Numbered from the stretch's first letter, positions 48,648-58,545 are shown. The stretch: DNA of 64,000 nt from Terriglobia bacterium (GCA_028716525.1 JAQUPQ010000010.1:1-64000); one strand, 5' to 3'. Notes: a model not told the origin generated them from the sequence alone. Numbers and translations: made by a program.

Positions 48648-48722
48648 ATGCTGCATCGATTCTGGATTATGGTCATCATGATTTTATTTTTACTCGCAAA
48701 ACTCATCGGGCTGCTGGCCTGA
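48648..48722 (+). CDS. 24-residue single-helix membrane micropeptide
   Basis: A very short gene with a good ribosome site (GAGGA, 5 bases before the ATG). It starts 29 bases after the regulator stop. The product begins MLHRFW and is then almost completely hydrophobic (IMVIMILFLLAKLIGLLA), long enough to cross the membrane once. Small membrane peptides are known in stress operons of the phage-shock type. Neither the family nor the role is recognised, and chance cannot be excluded. Confidence 0.5.
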   Translation: MLHRFWIMVIMILFLLAKLIGLLA

Positions 48723-48852
48723 TTCAAACCGTTTCATGAGCAGCGATGCCTTGTTTCACTCCCTGCCGTGAAGCGTGGACGGCCCACCTGGCGAGAATCG
48801 AATGAGCTTGGAAGAGACATCCCTACTTTGGAACGGGTGATGAGGTGAAAAC

Positions 48853-49485
48853 ATGTCGACGTTTTTTCTGATCTGTTTTGTCATCGGTTTCGCATTGACC
48901 GTTCTCTCTTTTCTGGCAGGACATCTCCACTTCCACTTTCACTTTCATGCCCCCCAGGGTGGAACGCACAGCGTTCCTATGACTGGTGTGTCTGCCGCTC
49001 CCCCTCACGGCGTGAGCGCCTCCAACGACATTTCCCCGATCAACTTTTCGACGCTGATGGCTTTTTTGACGTGGTTCGGCGGCATGGGTTATCTGTTACT
49101 TCATTACTACCATTTCTGGCTGATGTTTTCTCTGGGAGTCGCGATGGCGGCCGGGCTCGCCGGCGGCGCTTTCATGTTCTGGTTCATGGTCAAGGTCCTG
49201 GCGCCCCATCAGGCCCAGCTGGATCCGGAAGATTATGAATTAGTGGGACAGCTCGCCACCATCTCCATTGGGATTCGCGAAGGCGGGACAGGAGAAATTG
49301 TGTTTTCACAGGCCGGAACGCGGCATTCGCTGGGCGCGCGAAGTGCGGATGCCAAGGCGCTTCTTAAAGGAACAGAAGTTGTCATCACTAGATTCGATCA
49401 TGGCTTGGCCTACGTTCAGCCTTGGGAAGAATTTGCAGACGAGGGCGGCGGACGGGCCGGAGCAACCACCGAGTTGAACTCTTAA
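48853..49485 (+). CDS. NfeD-like membrane protein
   Basis: A 210-residue inner-membrane protein with three to four hydrophobic helices. The C-terminal soluble OB-fold is typical of NfeD short forms (GQLATISIGIREGGTGEIVFSQ, then GTEVVITRFDHGLAYVQPWEEF). The loop after the first helix is an odd alternating His/Phe stretch (HLHFHFHFHAP), perhaps metal-binding. It is followed after 40 bases by the flotillin gene. NfeD-flotillin pairs organise membrane microdomains in many bacteria. Confidence 0.85.
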   Translation: MSTFFLICFVIGFALTVLSFLAGHLHFHFHFHAPQGGTHSVPMTGVSAAPPHGVSASNDISPINFSTLMAFLTWFGGMGYLLLHYYHFWLMFSLGVAMAAGLAGGAFMFWFMVKVLAPHQAQLDPEDYELVGQLATISIGIREGGTGEIVFSQAGTRHSLGARSADAKALLKGTEVVITRFDHGLAYVQPWEEFADEGGGRAGATTELNS

Positions 49486-49525
49486 TTCTTGGGCCAAATT
49501 CAAACATGTTTCAAGGAGGCAGGCA

Positions 49526-50947
49526 ATGGAAGGAACAATAGGCATGTGGGTTCTTATTGGAATGTTAATCATGGCGCTGGTCATTCTGATCGGTATCGCG
49601 GCGTCCATGTTTCGCAAGGTCGGCCCCAACCAAGCGTTGGTGGTGTACGGATTTCGAGGCACACGCATTGTTCAGGGCGGTGGCACCATCATCTTTCCGA
49701 TGGTGGAAAGCTGCCGGGATCTGTCGTTGGAGTTAATGTCGTTTGATGTGGCCCCGCAGCAGGATCTCTACACCCGGCAGGGCGTAGCGGTCACGGTCGA
49801 AGCGGTGGCGCAAATCAAGGTGAAGTCGGATCCGGAGTCCATCCGCACGGCGGCCGAACAATTTCTGACCAAGACTCCGTCAGAGCGCGAGGCGCTCATC
49901 CGCCTGGTGATGGAAGGCCACCTGCGCGGCATCATCGGCCAACTCACGGTGGAAGAGATCGTGAAGCAACCGGAGATGGTGGCGGACCGGATGCGTTCCA
50001 CCTGCGCGGACGACATGAACAAGATGGGTTTGGAAGTCATTTCCTTCACCATCAAGGAAGTTCGCGACAAGAATGAATACATCGCCAACATGGGCAAACC
50101 GGACGTGGCGCGCATCAAGCGTGACGCCGACGTCGCCGCGGCCGAAGCAGACCGTGACACCACCATCCGCCGCGCCCTGGCCCAAAAGGAAGGGGCCATC
50201 GCCCGCGCCCAGGCCGATCAGGAACGTGTTCTTGCGGAGACGCTGTCGCAAGCCAAACAGGCCGAAGCGCAGCGCGATCTCGATATCAAACGCGCCCAAT
50301 TCCTTGAGGTCACCAAACACGCCCAAGCACAGGCGGACAAAGCCTACGAGATTCAAACCAATGTCATGCAACAGCAGGTCACGGCAGAATCCGTAAAGAT
50401 CCAACAGGTGGAAAAGGAACAACAGGTGAAGGTGCAGGAGGCGGAAATCCTGCGCCGCGAAAAGGAACTCATCGCCACGATCCTCAAACAAGCGGAGGTG
50501 GAACGTCAGAAGATTGAGACGTTGGCCGCCGCCGAAAAACAAAGGCTGATCGCCGAGGCCGAAGGCCACGCCAATGCCATCCGGGTGCAGGGCGAGGCGG
50601 AAGCGGACATCATCTTTAAGAAAGGTGACGCCGAGGCGCGTGCGATGAATGTCAAAGCGGAAGCCTTCCAGGAGTACAACCAGGCGGCGGTGGTCGACAA
50701 GCTGCTCACCAGCCTGCCGGAAGTCGTCCGGGCTCTGTCGGCACCGCTCGCAAACGTCGACCGGATCACTGTAGTTTCCACCGGAGACGGCGACACTGCC
50801 GGCTTGAACAAAATTACCGGCGATATAACGAAAATGGCGGCTCAAGTTCCAGCGCTCTTTGAAACCCTGTCCGGCATGAAGTTGAACGATCTCTTGTCCA
50901 AGGTTCGAGCCATTGGAGACAAGACCCCCAAGCCGGAGAACAAATGA
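49526..50947 (+). CDS. Flotillin-like SPFH-domain protein
   Basis: A 473-residue protein with one N-terminal membrane helix (about 5-27), an SPFH/band-7 domain (RKVGPNQALVVYGFRGTRIVQGGGTIIFPMVE onwards to about 200) and a long coiled coil rich in Ala, Glu and Gln (about 200-400). This is the flotillin pattern (YuaG/FloT type). It acts as a scaffold of the cytoplasmic membrane together with NfeD. A ribosome site AAGGAGG lies 9 bases before the ATG. PspA follows, which fits a membrane-stress operon. Confidence 0.92.
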   Translation: MEGTIGMWVLIGMLIMALVILIGIAASMFRKVGPNQALVVYGFRGTRIVQGGGTIIFPMVESCRDLSLELMSFDVAPQQDLYTRQGVAVTVEAVAQIKVKSDPESIRTAAEQFLTKTPSEREALIRLVMEGHLRGIIGQLTVEEIVKQPEMVADRMRSTCADDMNKMGLEVISFTIKEVRDKNEYIANMGKPDVARIKRDADVAAAEADRDTTIRRALAQKEGAIARAQADQERVLAETLSQAKQAEAQRDLDIKRAQFLEVTKHAQAQADKAYEIQTNVMQQQVTAESVKIQQVEKEQQVKVQEAEILRREKELIATILKQAEVERQKIETLAAAEKQRLIAEAEGHANAIRVQGEAEADIIFKKGDAEARAMNVKAEAFQEYNQAAVVDKLLTSLPEVVRALSAPLANVDRITVVSTGDGDTAGLNKITGDITKMAAQVPALFETLSGMKLNDLLSKVRAIGDKTPKPENK

Positions 50948-51072
50948 GCCGGGCCCAGATCCGCATGGCGAGGAATCCCAGAGAGAGGCAGCTTCGGGCA
51001 CTTCAACGCGGGCCGCTTCCCTTCTCTCGGACCGCTTGAAAGGAACATCGAAGTACAGAAAGGAGAAATAAC

Positions 51073-51741
51073 ATGGCATTATTGGAGCGAGTCACAACCC
51101 TTATCCGCGCAAATCTCAACGACTTGATCGACAAGGCGGAAGACCCGGAAAAGATGATCAAGCAGGTCATCTTGGACATGCAAAATCAGCTCATCCAGGT
51201 CAAAACGCAAGTGGCCGTATCGATTGCCGATTTTCATCTATTGGAGAAAAAACAGAAGGAAAACGAAGAAAAGACCCGGGACTGGATGAAGAAAGCGGAG
51301 CTGGCGGTCGACAAGAAGAACGACGATTTGGCTCGGGCCGCTTTGGAACGCTACAAAAGTTTTGAAGGGCTGGGTGAGAGTTTCAAACAACAAGTGGAAC
51401 ACCAGAGGGAGCAAGTCGAGAATCTTAAAGACATGTTCCATCGGCTGGAGCAGAAACTGGCGGAAGCGGAATCGAAGAAAGACGTATTGTTGGCGCGCCA
51501 TCGGCGGGCCCGCGCCGCCTCCAAGGCCAGCGATGCTCATGCCGCTATTGGAGACAAATCCAAATTGGCAACGTTCGATCGCATGAAGGACAAAGTCGCG
51601 ATGGGTGAGGCCATCAGTCAAGCCAAAGCCGAATTGCTCGCCGATAACCTCGACGACCAACTGGCCCGGCTGGAACGGGATCACGAAATTGAAAATCTGT
51701 TGCAGGAAATCAAAGCCCGGAGAGTTCAGGACAAAGCCTGA
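51073..51741 (+). CDS. pspA: PspA/IM30-family membrane stress protein
   Basis: A 222-residue, almost fully helical protein starting MALLERVTTLIRANLNDLIDKAEDPEKMIKQ, which is the PspA/IM30 hallmark. Coiled-coil segments run through the whole length. Such proteins form ESCRT-III-like rods on damaged membrane. AGAAAGGAG lies about 8 bases before the ATG. It probably shares a transcript with NfeD and flotillin. It converges with the LOG gene, 6 bases apart. Confidence 0.95.
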   Translation: MALLERVTTLIRANLNDLIDKAEDPEKMIKQVILDMQNQLIQVKTQVAVSIADFHLLEKKQKENEEKTRDWMKKAELAVDKKNDDLARAALERYKSFEGLGESFKQQVEHQREQVENLKDMFHRLEQKLAEAESKKDVLLARHRRARAASKASDAHAAIGDKSKLATFDRMKDKVAMGEAISQAKAELLADNLDDQLARLERDHEIENLLQEIKARRVQDKA

Positions 51742-51747
51742 GCGGCA

Positions 51748-52455
51748 TTACTTCACACCGTTTTCGCCGTTGAAGGTCACGCGGTAGGATTCCGGGATGG
51801 CTTTTTCTTCGATCGCGCTGATGACTTCTTCCGGCGTATCGACCACCTTGAACAGCTCGGTGTCGTCCGGCGAAATCTTGGCCTCCGCCAACATGGTGGA
51901 TCGAATCCAGTCGGTCAGGCCCTTCCAATATTTTCGGTCGACCAGAATGACGGGAAACGGCTTGATCTTGCGGGTTTGGATCAAGGTTAGAGATTCGAAC
52001 AACTCATCCATGGTTCCAAAACCGCCGGGCAAAATGACAAACGCCTGGGAATACTTCACGAACATCACTTTGCGGACGAAGAAATATCGGAAATTAAGAA
52101 GCGTGCTAATGAAGAGATTTGATTTTTGCTCGAAGGGCAGTTCAATGTTGAGTCCGATGGATTCCCCTCTCGCTTCAAAGGCCCCTCGATTGGACCCTTC
52201 CATGACGCCCGGGCCCCCACCGGTAATGACTGCGTAGCCGTTTTGAACCAGCAGGCCGGCTATTTTTCGACCCGCTTCGTACTCCTGGGAGCCGGGCTTG
52301 GCACGCGCCGACCCAAATATGGTGACGGCCTTTTCAACCCGGGCCAAAGTCTCAAACCCCTCTACAAACTCCGCCATGATCCGAAATAATCGCCACGATT
52401 CCTTCGGGGCGAATTGGTCAATAACGTATTGCTTTTCCCAGTCTTGTCTGCTCAT
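51748..52455 (-). CDS. LOG-family protein (nucleoside 5'-monophosphate phosphoribohydrolase)
   Basis: A 235-residue Rossmann-fold protein with the LOG motif PGGFGTMDELFE and the earlier ITGGGPGVMEGSNRGAFEA. Family members cleave AMP or cytokinin ribotides to the base and ribose 5-phosphate. They are often misnamed lysine decarboxylases. The N-terminal 35 residues (MSRQDWEKQYVIDQFAPKESW) are an extension found in the longer subgroup. No operon partner is on this strand. Confidence 0.9.
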   Translation of the reverse strand: MSRQDWEKQYVIDQFAPKESWRLFRIMAEFVEGFETLARVEKAVTIFGSARAKPGSQEYEAGRKIAGLLVQNGYAVITGGGPGVMEGSNRGAFEARGESIGLNIELPFEQKSNLFISTLLNFRYFFVRKVMFVKYSQAFVILPGGFGTMDELFESLTLIQTRKIKPFPVILVDRKYWKGLTDWIRSTMLAEAKISPDDTELFKVVDTPEEVISAIEEKAIPESYRVTFNGENGVK

Positions 52456-52828
52456 ATCCTCTGATCTACTCTTTCAGTAGTCCCTTATTTTGATCCGGGG
52501 GTGGATTGTTGCTACATTCGTTCCCTGCCCACAGGAGCCACAGTTAAGCGGGGCCGTCAAAGATATCACAAAACGGGCTGGAGGTGGTCAGTTTGTATAT
52601 GTTGTGAAGGCACCGCGAACTCTCAATATCGCCACATCCCCAAACAAAAGTGTGTACAAAACAACACACCTAAGTCCATCCAGACGAGTATCAAACAACA
52701 TCCATGCTATTGAAAATAAGTATCTTGTATACTAAGCGAGGATTTGGCTTTGAAGTTGCAAGTCTTTAGACGGCTTCAGACAGAGCCAGGGTTGAAACAG
52801 CCTTATCTATCGCTATTCGGAGTTATCC
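52456..52828. other. Divergent intergenic region between LOG and lpxC
   Basis: About 370 bases. A dyad AGTAT-N5-ATACT (about 52720-52734) lies close to a TATACT box that may serve lpxC. The spacing to any -35 box is poor. No gene is supported. Confidence 0.4.
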
Positions 52829-53761
52829 TTGTATTATCGCCAAACGACCCTCAAGTCTCCCATCGTCGTTTCCGGAATTGGCTTGCACACGGGCCAGACA
52901 GTTACTTTAAAGCTCCTTCCGGCCCCCGTTGATCGGGGACTGGTTTTCCAGCGAACCGACCTCGACGACTTTGAAATCGAAGCCTCCGTATCCAGTGTTG
53001 CTAAAGTCAGCTACGCCACCACCATCATGAAGAAAGGCGTACTGATTTACACTGTGGAGCACGTTCTTTCGGCGTTGCGAGGATGCGGGGTCAGCAATGC
53101 CATCGTCGCCATTGATAATTTGGAGACTCCCATTCTGGACGGTAGCGCGCGCCTGTTTATTGAAGCCATCGATCGAGCTGGAATCATAGTTCAAAAGAAG
53201 CCCCAGAAGTTTCTTAAAATCAAGAAGGAATTGCATGTGCAGGATGGGTGGAAATCGATCACCATATCACCCGCGGATGATTTTTCATTGTGCTACGACA
53301 TTGATTTTTCTCATCCGCTTATCGGCCGGCAGCATTTTGAATGGGTCGTGACGCCCGAGAGTTATCGCCGTGAGATCGGAATAGCCCGCACCTTCGGATT
53401 TCTCGACGACGTAGAGATGCTGCGTCACAATGGGCTGATCCGCGGAGGTTCACTCGAGAACGCCATCGTCTTGACCCGTGATGGGATGCTGAATAAGGCT
53501 ACTTTGCAGTTTCAGGATGAGTTTGTCCGCCACAAGGTTCTCGATCTGATTGGGGACTTGGCCTTGGTGGGCTTTCCCATTCTGGGACGCATCAATGCCC
53601 AGAGAGCCGGACATGCGCTGCATACCGCCCTGGTTTCCAAGATCTTGAAAGAACATTCTCATTGGGAGTTGGTCGAACTTGAGAAACCTGTTTCCAAGAC
53701 CCAACCGAATGCTGACTGGCAAGCCGAGGGACTTACAGCCCCGGCGCCATCCGCTGTTTAA
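52829..53761 (+). CDS. lpxC: UDP-3-O-acyl-N-acetylglucosamine deacetylase
   Basis: A 310-residue zinc deacetylase, the first committed step of lipid A synthesis. The N-terminus TTLKSPIVVSGIGLHTGQTVTLKL is diagnostic. Zinc ligands are His78 in TVEHVLSAL and the His and Asp in RHKVLDLIGDLAL. FGFLDDVEMLRHNGLIRGGSLENAIVL carries further conserved residues. The TTG at 52829 has CGGAG at 6 bases. No ATG gives a full-length N-terminus. It shows that the organism makes LPS. Confidence 0.95.
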   Translation: MYYRQTTLKSPIVVSGIGLHTGQTVTLKLLPAPVDRGLVFQRTDLDDFEIEASVSSVAKVSYATTIMKKGVLIYTVEHVLSALRGCGVSNAIVAIDNLETPILDGSARLFIEAIDRAGIIVQKKPQKFLKIKKELHVQDGWKSITISPADDFSLCYDIDFSHPLIGRQHFEWVVTPESYRREIGIARTFGFLDDVEMLRHNGLIRGGSLENAIVLTRDGMLNKATLQFQDEFVRHKVLDLIGDLALVGFPILGRINAQRAGHALHTALVSKILKEHSHWELVELEKPVSKTQPNADWQAEGLTAPAPSAV

Positions 53762-53917
53762 ACCTCGCTGGCCTTCAGAACTTACGGCATCCCCTCTTCT
53801 AGATTTATTTCAGACCCTCTGATCCCGCCGGTTCCCCATTTTCCTTGCTATCGAATATTCAGTTCTCCTATACTTCAAGTATCTGCCGATAAACAGAAAA
53901 TGGCATCAGGAGTGACT

Positions 53918-55183
53918 ATGCCGGCAATACTGCAGGATAAAGAGACAAATCCTTTCGAATCCATGATGTCGAGGTTTGATGCCGCGGCGGAAAGGTTAAA
54001 GCTCGATCCCGGGTTGTATCAAATACTCCGGGTACCGGACCGGGAGATCACCGTGTCCATTCCGGTGATGATGGACAGTGGACGCTTGCAGGTTTTTATC
54101 GGGTATCGGGTGCAACACAATTTGGCCCGGGGCCCGTGCAAAGGGGGAATCCGCTTTGCCCCTACGGTGACGCTGGATGAGGTACGGGCTCTGGCCGCGT
54201 GGATGACTTGGAAATGTGCCATTGTCAATATTCCGTTCGGGGGGGCCAAAGGCGGAGTCATCTGCGATCCCTCAAAGCTGAGCAATTCGGAAATCGAAAA
54301 GATTACGCGGCGTTACACCGCCATGTTGATGGATGTGTTGGGACCGGAGCGCGACGTCCCGGCGCCCGATATGAACACCAACGAGCAGGTCATGGCCTGG
54401 GTGATGGATACCTACTCCATGCATCAACGGCACACCGTGACCGGAGTGGTGACGGGAAAACCGATTGAATTGGGCGGTTCCCGGGGACGACACGACGCCA
54501 CCGGTCGGGGCATCATGATTTGCTGTAACCAAGCCATCAAGCGGCTGGGCCTGACTCGAGAGCAGACACGCGTGGCCGTCCAGGGTTTCGGAAATGTCGG
54601 ATCCACGGCCGCTCGCTTAATGCAGGAGGGCGGCTACAGGATCGTGGGCCTTTCCGACATCAATGGCGGAATCCTGAGTCCCGATGGCATTCGTGTGAGT
54701 GAGGCTATCGCCTATTACAAGGAGAAACGCACCCTCGCCGGCCTGCCTGGAACACGATCCTGTTCCAACGCGGAACTCCTGGAAACCGATTGTGACATTC
54801 TTGTACCCGCAGCAACTGAGAACCAAATCACCAGCCACAATGCCGGTCGTTTGAAGTGCAAGATTTTGTGTGAGGGAGCGAACGGGCCGACGACCGCGGC
54901 GGCTGACGACATTGTGGAAGCCAAAAAGATCTTCATCATTCCGGATATCCTGGCCAATGCCGGTGGGGTGACGGTTTCTTATTTTGAGTGGGTCCAGGAT
55001 CGACAGGGCTACTTTTGGACGGAAAACACGGTGAATTCGGAGCTGGAACGCATCATGATTGAGAGTTTCGAGGCGGTCGTGTCGTACGCCGATCTGCATC
55101 ATGTCAACATGCGCATCGCCTCCTACATGTTGGCAGTTGATCGTGTCGCCTCCACAACCCGGCTGCGCGGCATTTACGCGTGA
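53918..55183 (+). CDS. gdhA: Glutamate dehydrogenase
   Basis: A hexameric-type amino-acid dehydrogenase of about 421 residues. [29 protein letters not shown] contains the substrate Lys residues, and [11 protein letters not shown] is the family block. [17 protein letters not shown] and [15 protein letters not shown] (nucleotide binding) follow. It interconverts glutamate and 2-oxoglutarate plus ammonia. The Leu/Val dehydrogenase relatives are less likely by length. AGGAG lies 5 bases before the ATG at 53918; an ATG at 53900 precedes that site. Confidence 0.93.
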   Translation: MPAILQDKETNPFESMMSRFDAAAERLKLDPGLYQILRVPDREITVSIPVMMDSGRLQVFIGYRVQHNLARGPCKGGIRFAPTVTLDEVRALAAWMTWKCAIVNIPFGGAKGGVICDPSKLSNSEIEKITRRYTAMLMDVLGPERDVPAPDMNTNEQVMAWVMDTYSMHQRHTVTGVVTGKPIELGGSRGRHDATGRGIMICCNQAIKRLGLTREQTRVAVQGFGNVGSTAARLMQEGGYRIVGLSDINGGILSPDGIRVSEAIAYYKEKRTLAGLPGTRSCSNAELLETDCDILVPAATENQITSHNAGRLKCKILCEGANGPTTAAADDIVEAKKIFIIPDILANAGGVTVSYFEWVQDRQGYFWTENTVNSELERIMIESFEAVVSYADLHHVNMRIASYMLAVDRVASTTRLRGIYA

Positions 55184-55222
55184 TAAGGCGGCCACCCGCC
55201 CGTTTTGAAGGACAAACAAAAG

Positions 55223-55254
55223 AAAGGCGCTCCCTAAGATCGGAGCGCCTTTTC
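55223..55254. terminator. Bidirectional terminator between gdhA and the OmpA-like gene
   Basis: AAAGGCGCTCC (55223-55233) and GGAGCGCCTTT (55242-55252) form a perfect 11-bp stem. A tract on one side and T tract on the other suit both convergent genes. Confidence 0.92.
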
Positions 55255-55366
55255 ATTTCTTTGCCAAAAAGGCATACCACCCGCAACGGGCGGCTTGAAA
55301 TCAAGGTCAGAGGACCTGATTTCGACCACTCAAAAAATATTTACCGAACCGAACTGCGGGCTGTGG

Positions 55367-56065
55367 TTATACGCTGGTTCGGAGCAAACGAACTTCGACC
55401 CGGCGGTTGTTGGCACGGCCTTGCTTGGTCTTGTTGTCATCCACCGGTTGGGCCTTTCCGACGCCGATGATCGACATTCGGAACAACGGAATGTTTTGCG
55501 ACGTGGCCAGATAGCGTTTCACTTCCTCGGCGCGCTTTTGGCTAAGATCCAAGTTGAAGGCCTCGGCCCCCCGGCTGTCCGTGAAACCTTGAATTTCGAT
55601 GACATATCCCTTCTGGTCCTTGGTTTTGGCAGCCAAAGCGTCCAATTTGGCCTTGGCCTCATCGTCCAGATTGTGTCGACCGCTCTTGAACGTCACCGCA
55701 ATGGAATCCGCCAGTTTATAACTGTCAATATTGGCAAATCGCGAATCCACCGCCTTGACGCTGGTGGCCACTTGGTCTGCTGAAGCTTGGGCCGCATTGG
55801 CCTTCTGCTCCGCTGTGGCGGCGTGGGTATCAGCAGCGTCGGCCCTCTGTGAAGCCGCTTGTATGCCCTGCTGGGATCGGGAGTCTACCGCACGAATTTC
55901 CTCGGTATTCTTCTTTGTAATCGACTCCACCTCGGTTACCTTTCCGGTCAGCGGATCAATTTGTTGTTTGACATATTTCTTGCTGGCACAACCTATGACA
56001 AGGAATGAAAAGGAACTCACTACGAGCATCGCCAGAATGGCCTTGCGAATGTTCTTCCGGAACAT
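55367..56065 (-). CDS. OmpA/Pal-like peptidoglycan-binding lipoprotein
   Basis: A 232-residue envelope protein. The signal peptide ends in a lipobox (FLVIGC-A), so it should be lipid-anchored. A helical, coiled-coil stretch (about 45-125) spans the periplasm. The C-terminal OmpA-like domain has EIQGFTDSRGAEAFNLDLSQKRAEEVKRYL and the final RANNRRVEVRLL, the peptidoglycan-binding hallmarks. It ties the outer membrane to the wall. No Tol genes are nearby. Confidence 0.92.
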   Translation of the reverse strand: MFRKNIRKAILAMLVVSSFSFLVIGCASKKYVKQQIDPLTGKVTEVESITKKNTEEIRAVDSRSQQGIQAASQRADAADTHAATAEQKANAAQASADQVATSVKAVDSRFANIDSYKLADSIAVTFKSGRHNLDDEAKAKLDALAAKTKDQKGYVIEIQGFTDSRGAEAFNLDLSQKRAEEVKRYLATSQNIPLFRMSIIGVGKAQPVDDNKTKQGRANNRRVEVRLLRTSV

Positions 56066-56322
56066 AACATCTCCTTTGGCTTGGGCATTGAACCGAACCT
56101 CTTATCCCCAAGTGCCGCCAAAGGATACCATCGCCCTTGTGAAAATCGCAACAATTAAGGGATTTCTGGGCCGTCTCCGGGAAAATCATTCACCCGCTTG
56201 ACGCCAAGGGGCTGCGGATTGAATCAGACCATGAGCATAACCTCGCGATAACGCCCCCGTGGAGAGTGGCTTTATGGTAGATTCAAATGTGTGGTTTTTT
56301 GAACACAGGTGAAGGCCTGGAT

Positions 56323-58125
56323 ATGATCCTCCCGGAAGAAAAACTGAATGCAATTCCCACCGGCCCGGGCGTCTACCTGTTCCTGAATACGGACCAAGAC
56401 ATCATCTATGTGGGTAAGGCCAGATCGCTTCGGAATCGCGTAAGGAGTTACTTCCAAGCCTCGCGGGGCCGCGACGACAAGACCGGTCGCCTGGTAGAAG
56501 AGCTGGTCGACGTCCGGACCATTGTCGTTGATAATGAACACGAAGCGTTGGCTCTTGAAAACAATCTCATCAAACAGAATCGGCCCCGGTTCAATATCCT
56601 TCTACGGGACGACAAGACTTATCCTTACCTCAAGTTGACGAGTCAAGAAAAATTTCCCCGGCTCATTTACACGCGCCGTGTTCGAAAAGATGGGGCCATA
56701 TACTTCGGCCCTTACTTTCCGGCCGGCATTGGCATCCGCGCCAAAAAGATCGCACATCAATACCTTGGAATTCGGTCCTGTTCCATCGATATCGACCACG
56801 GACTTCCCCGTCCCTGCCTTCAATATCACATTAAACGGTGCTTGGGCCCCTGCGTCGAGACGCTGTGCTCCAAAGATCGTTACGATGAGGCCGTTCGCGA
56901 TGCCCGCTTGTTGCTGGAAGGTCGAGCTTCACATTTGGCGGAGCAACTGGAGGCCCGCATGCTGGCCGCCGCCCAAGAAGAGCGCTTCGAAGCGGCAGCG
57001 AAGTTTCGGGATCTGGCGCACACCATTCAGGAATTGGGAGAGCGGCAGAAACTCGCTACAGCTCGAGCCGATGACATCGACATCATCGGGATCCATGGCG
57101 AGCCTCCGCGTGCAGCCGTAAACCTTTTTCATATGCGAGCAGGACGGGTGGTGGAACGGCGAGAATATTTTTGGGAGGACTTGGAGGAATTCAACCCTCC
57201 TCAATTCCTTGAAGCCTTCCTGAAACAATTCTACTTGGGCGAATCCTTCACCCCGGCGCAAATTTTCGTCCCCGTTGATTTTGAAGACCGCAACCTGCTG
57301 GAAGAAATCCTCACTGAAAAACGCGGGCGAAAAGTAGAAATTGCAACACCCCAGCGTGGCGCCAAACGGGAGTTCGTGGAGTTGGTTGAGCGCAATGCCA
57401 AATTGTCGTTTGACCAACGATTTCGCACTCTGATGCCGTCGTCCAAAACCATCAGCACAGCCCTGCAGGACGCTTTGGACCTCGAGGCCGCCCCGCGGCG
57501 CATCGAGTGCTTCGACATTTCAAATATTCAAGGGACCGACAGCGTGGCCTCCTGTGTCGTGTGGGAAGACGGAAAGATGAAGAAGTCCGATTATCGAAAG
57601 TTCATCATTAAGACAGTGGAAGGCGCCGACGACTTTGCCTCCATGAAGGAAGTGGTGACAAGGCGTTACCGGCGTCTGCGGGATGAAAAGCGGCGCCTGC
57701 CCGATTTGACGCTGGTGGATGGGGGCCTCGGCCAACTTCATGCGGCGGCCGAAGCGCTGGATTCGCTCGATCTGGTGGCCCATCCCCTCGCCGCCATCGC
57801 CAAGCGGGAGGAAATTTTGTACCTGCGTGGCCGCGAAAACGAACCGGTGATGCTGGAGAAAAGCCATCCCGTCCTCCATCTCATTCAGCAAATACGCGAT
57901 GAATCACACCGCTTTGCGGTCACATTCCATCGCCACCGACGCCGCCAGCGGACTCTCACCACAGAACTTGAAACCATATCCGGCATCGGCCCGAAGACCG
58001 CGCGGCAATTGCTCAATCGTTTCGGCAGTGTGGCCAAGGTTCAAAAAGCATCCCTCGAAGAACTTTCCACCGTTCTGGGGCCTGCGGCTGCCCAAAAAGT
58101 CTTCAATCACTTTCATTCGAAATAG
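56323..58125 (+). CDS. uvrC: UvrABC excinuclease subunit C
   Basis: A protein of about 600 residues that makes both incisions in nucleotide excision repair. The N-terminal GIY-YIG nuclease reads GPGVYLFLN... IIYVGKARSLRNRVRSYF. The UvrB-binding UVR helix pair is near 200-240. The RNase H-like nuclease core has IECFDISNIQGTDSVASCVVWEDG. The C-terminal helix-hairpin-helix pair begins at TISGIGPKTARQLLNRFGS. AAGG lies 7 bases before the ATG at 56323; an ATG at 56287 is also in frame. Confidence 0.95.
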   Translation: MILPEEKLNAIPTGPGVYLFLNTDQDIIYVGKARSLRNRVRSYFQASRGRDDKTGRLVEELVDVRTIVVDNEHEALALENNLIKQNRPRFNILLRDDKTYPYLKLTSQEKFPRLIYTRRVRKDGAIYFGPYFPAGIGIRAKKIAHQYLGIRSCSIDIDHGLPRPCLQYHIKRCLGPCVETLCSKDRYDEAVRDARLLLEGRASHLAEQLEARMLAAAQEERFEAAAKFRDLAHTIQELGERQKLATARADDIDIIGIHGEPPRAAVNLFHMRAGRVVERREYFWEDLEEFNPPQFLEAFLKQFYLGESFTPAQIFVPVDFEDRNLLEEILTEKRGRKVEIATPQRGAKREFVELVERNAKLSFDQRFRTLMPSSKTISTALQDALDLEAAPRRIECFDISNIQGTDSVASCVVWEDGKMKKSDYRKFIIKTVEGADDFASMKEVVTRRYRRLRDEKRRLPDLTLVDGGLGQLHAAAEALDSLDLVAHPLAAIAKREEILYLRGRENEPVMLEKSHPVLHLIQQIRDESHRFAVTFHRHRRRQRTLTTELETISGIGPKTARQLLNRFGSVAKVQKASLEELSTVLGPAAAQKVFNHFHSK

Positions 58126-58182
58126 GTGCCCGGCTTGGAATTACAGGTTTATAAATCCTCAAAGGAGATGACACCCAATTTT

Positions 58183-58545
58183 ATGGACATCAAGATTCAC
58201 AAATGGATGGATATAAAAGAAGAACAACTTACGCCTCTGCTGACCCGCCAGATGGTTTCCACCGACAAACAGACCATCGCCCTGGTTCGATTGAAGAAAG
58301 GTTGCGTTGTCCCCGAACACCACCACGAACCGGAACAGGTGACTTCCATCATCGATGGCGCGCTGGAATTTACCATCGATAACCGCACGATCGTCCTACG
58401 CAAGGGCGAGTCGATGATCATTCCCGCCAACGTCCCGCATGCCGCCCGCGCACTGGAAGACACGCTCGACCTCGACATTTTCAGCTCCGTCCGTTGGGAT
58501 TGGGTGAACGGAACGGATGATTACATTCGATCGGGAAATCGATAG
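58183..58545 (+). CDS. Cupin-domain protein
   Basis: A small protein of about 120 residues with a single cupin barrel. Metal ligands are in PEHHHEPEQVTSIIDGALEF (cupin motif 1) and in IPANVPHAARALED (motif 2). Its substrate is unknown; relatives include dioxygenase-like and pectin-degradation proteins. A near-perfect anti-Shine-Dalgarno match AAGGAGATGA (58162-58171) ends 11 bases before the ATG at 58183. An ATG inside that sequence (58168) is a less likely start. Confidence 0.85.
   Translation: MDIKIHKWMDIKEEQLTPLLTRQMVSTDKQTIALVRLKKGCVVPEHHHEPEQVTSIIDGALEFTIDNRTIVLRKGESMIIPANVPHAARALEDTLDLDIFSSVRWDWVNGTDDYIRSGNR

Noticed and set aside
49880-51079. 399-codon minus-strand ORF opposite the flotillin gene
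   Set aside because: Leu/Phe/His-rich mirror of a coiled-coil coding strand, with no start signals.
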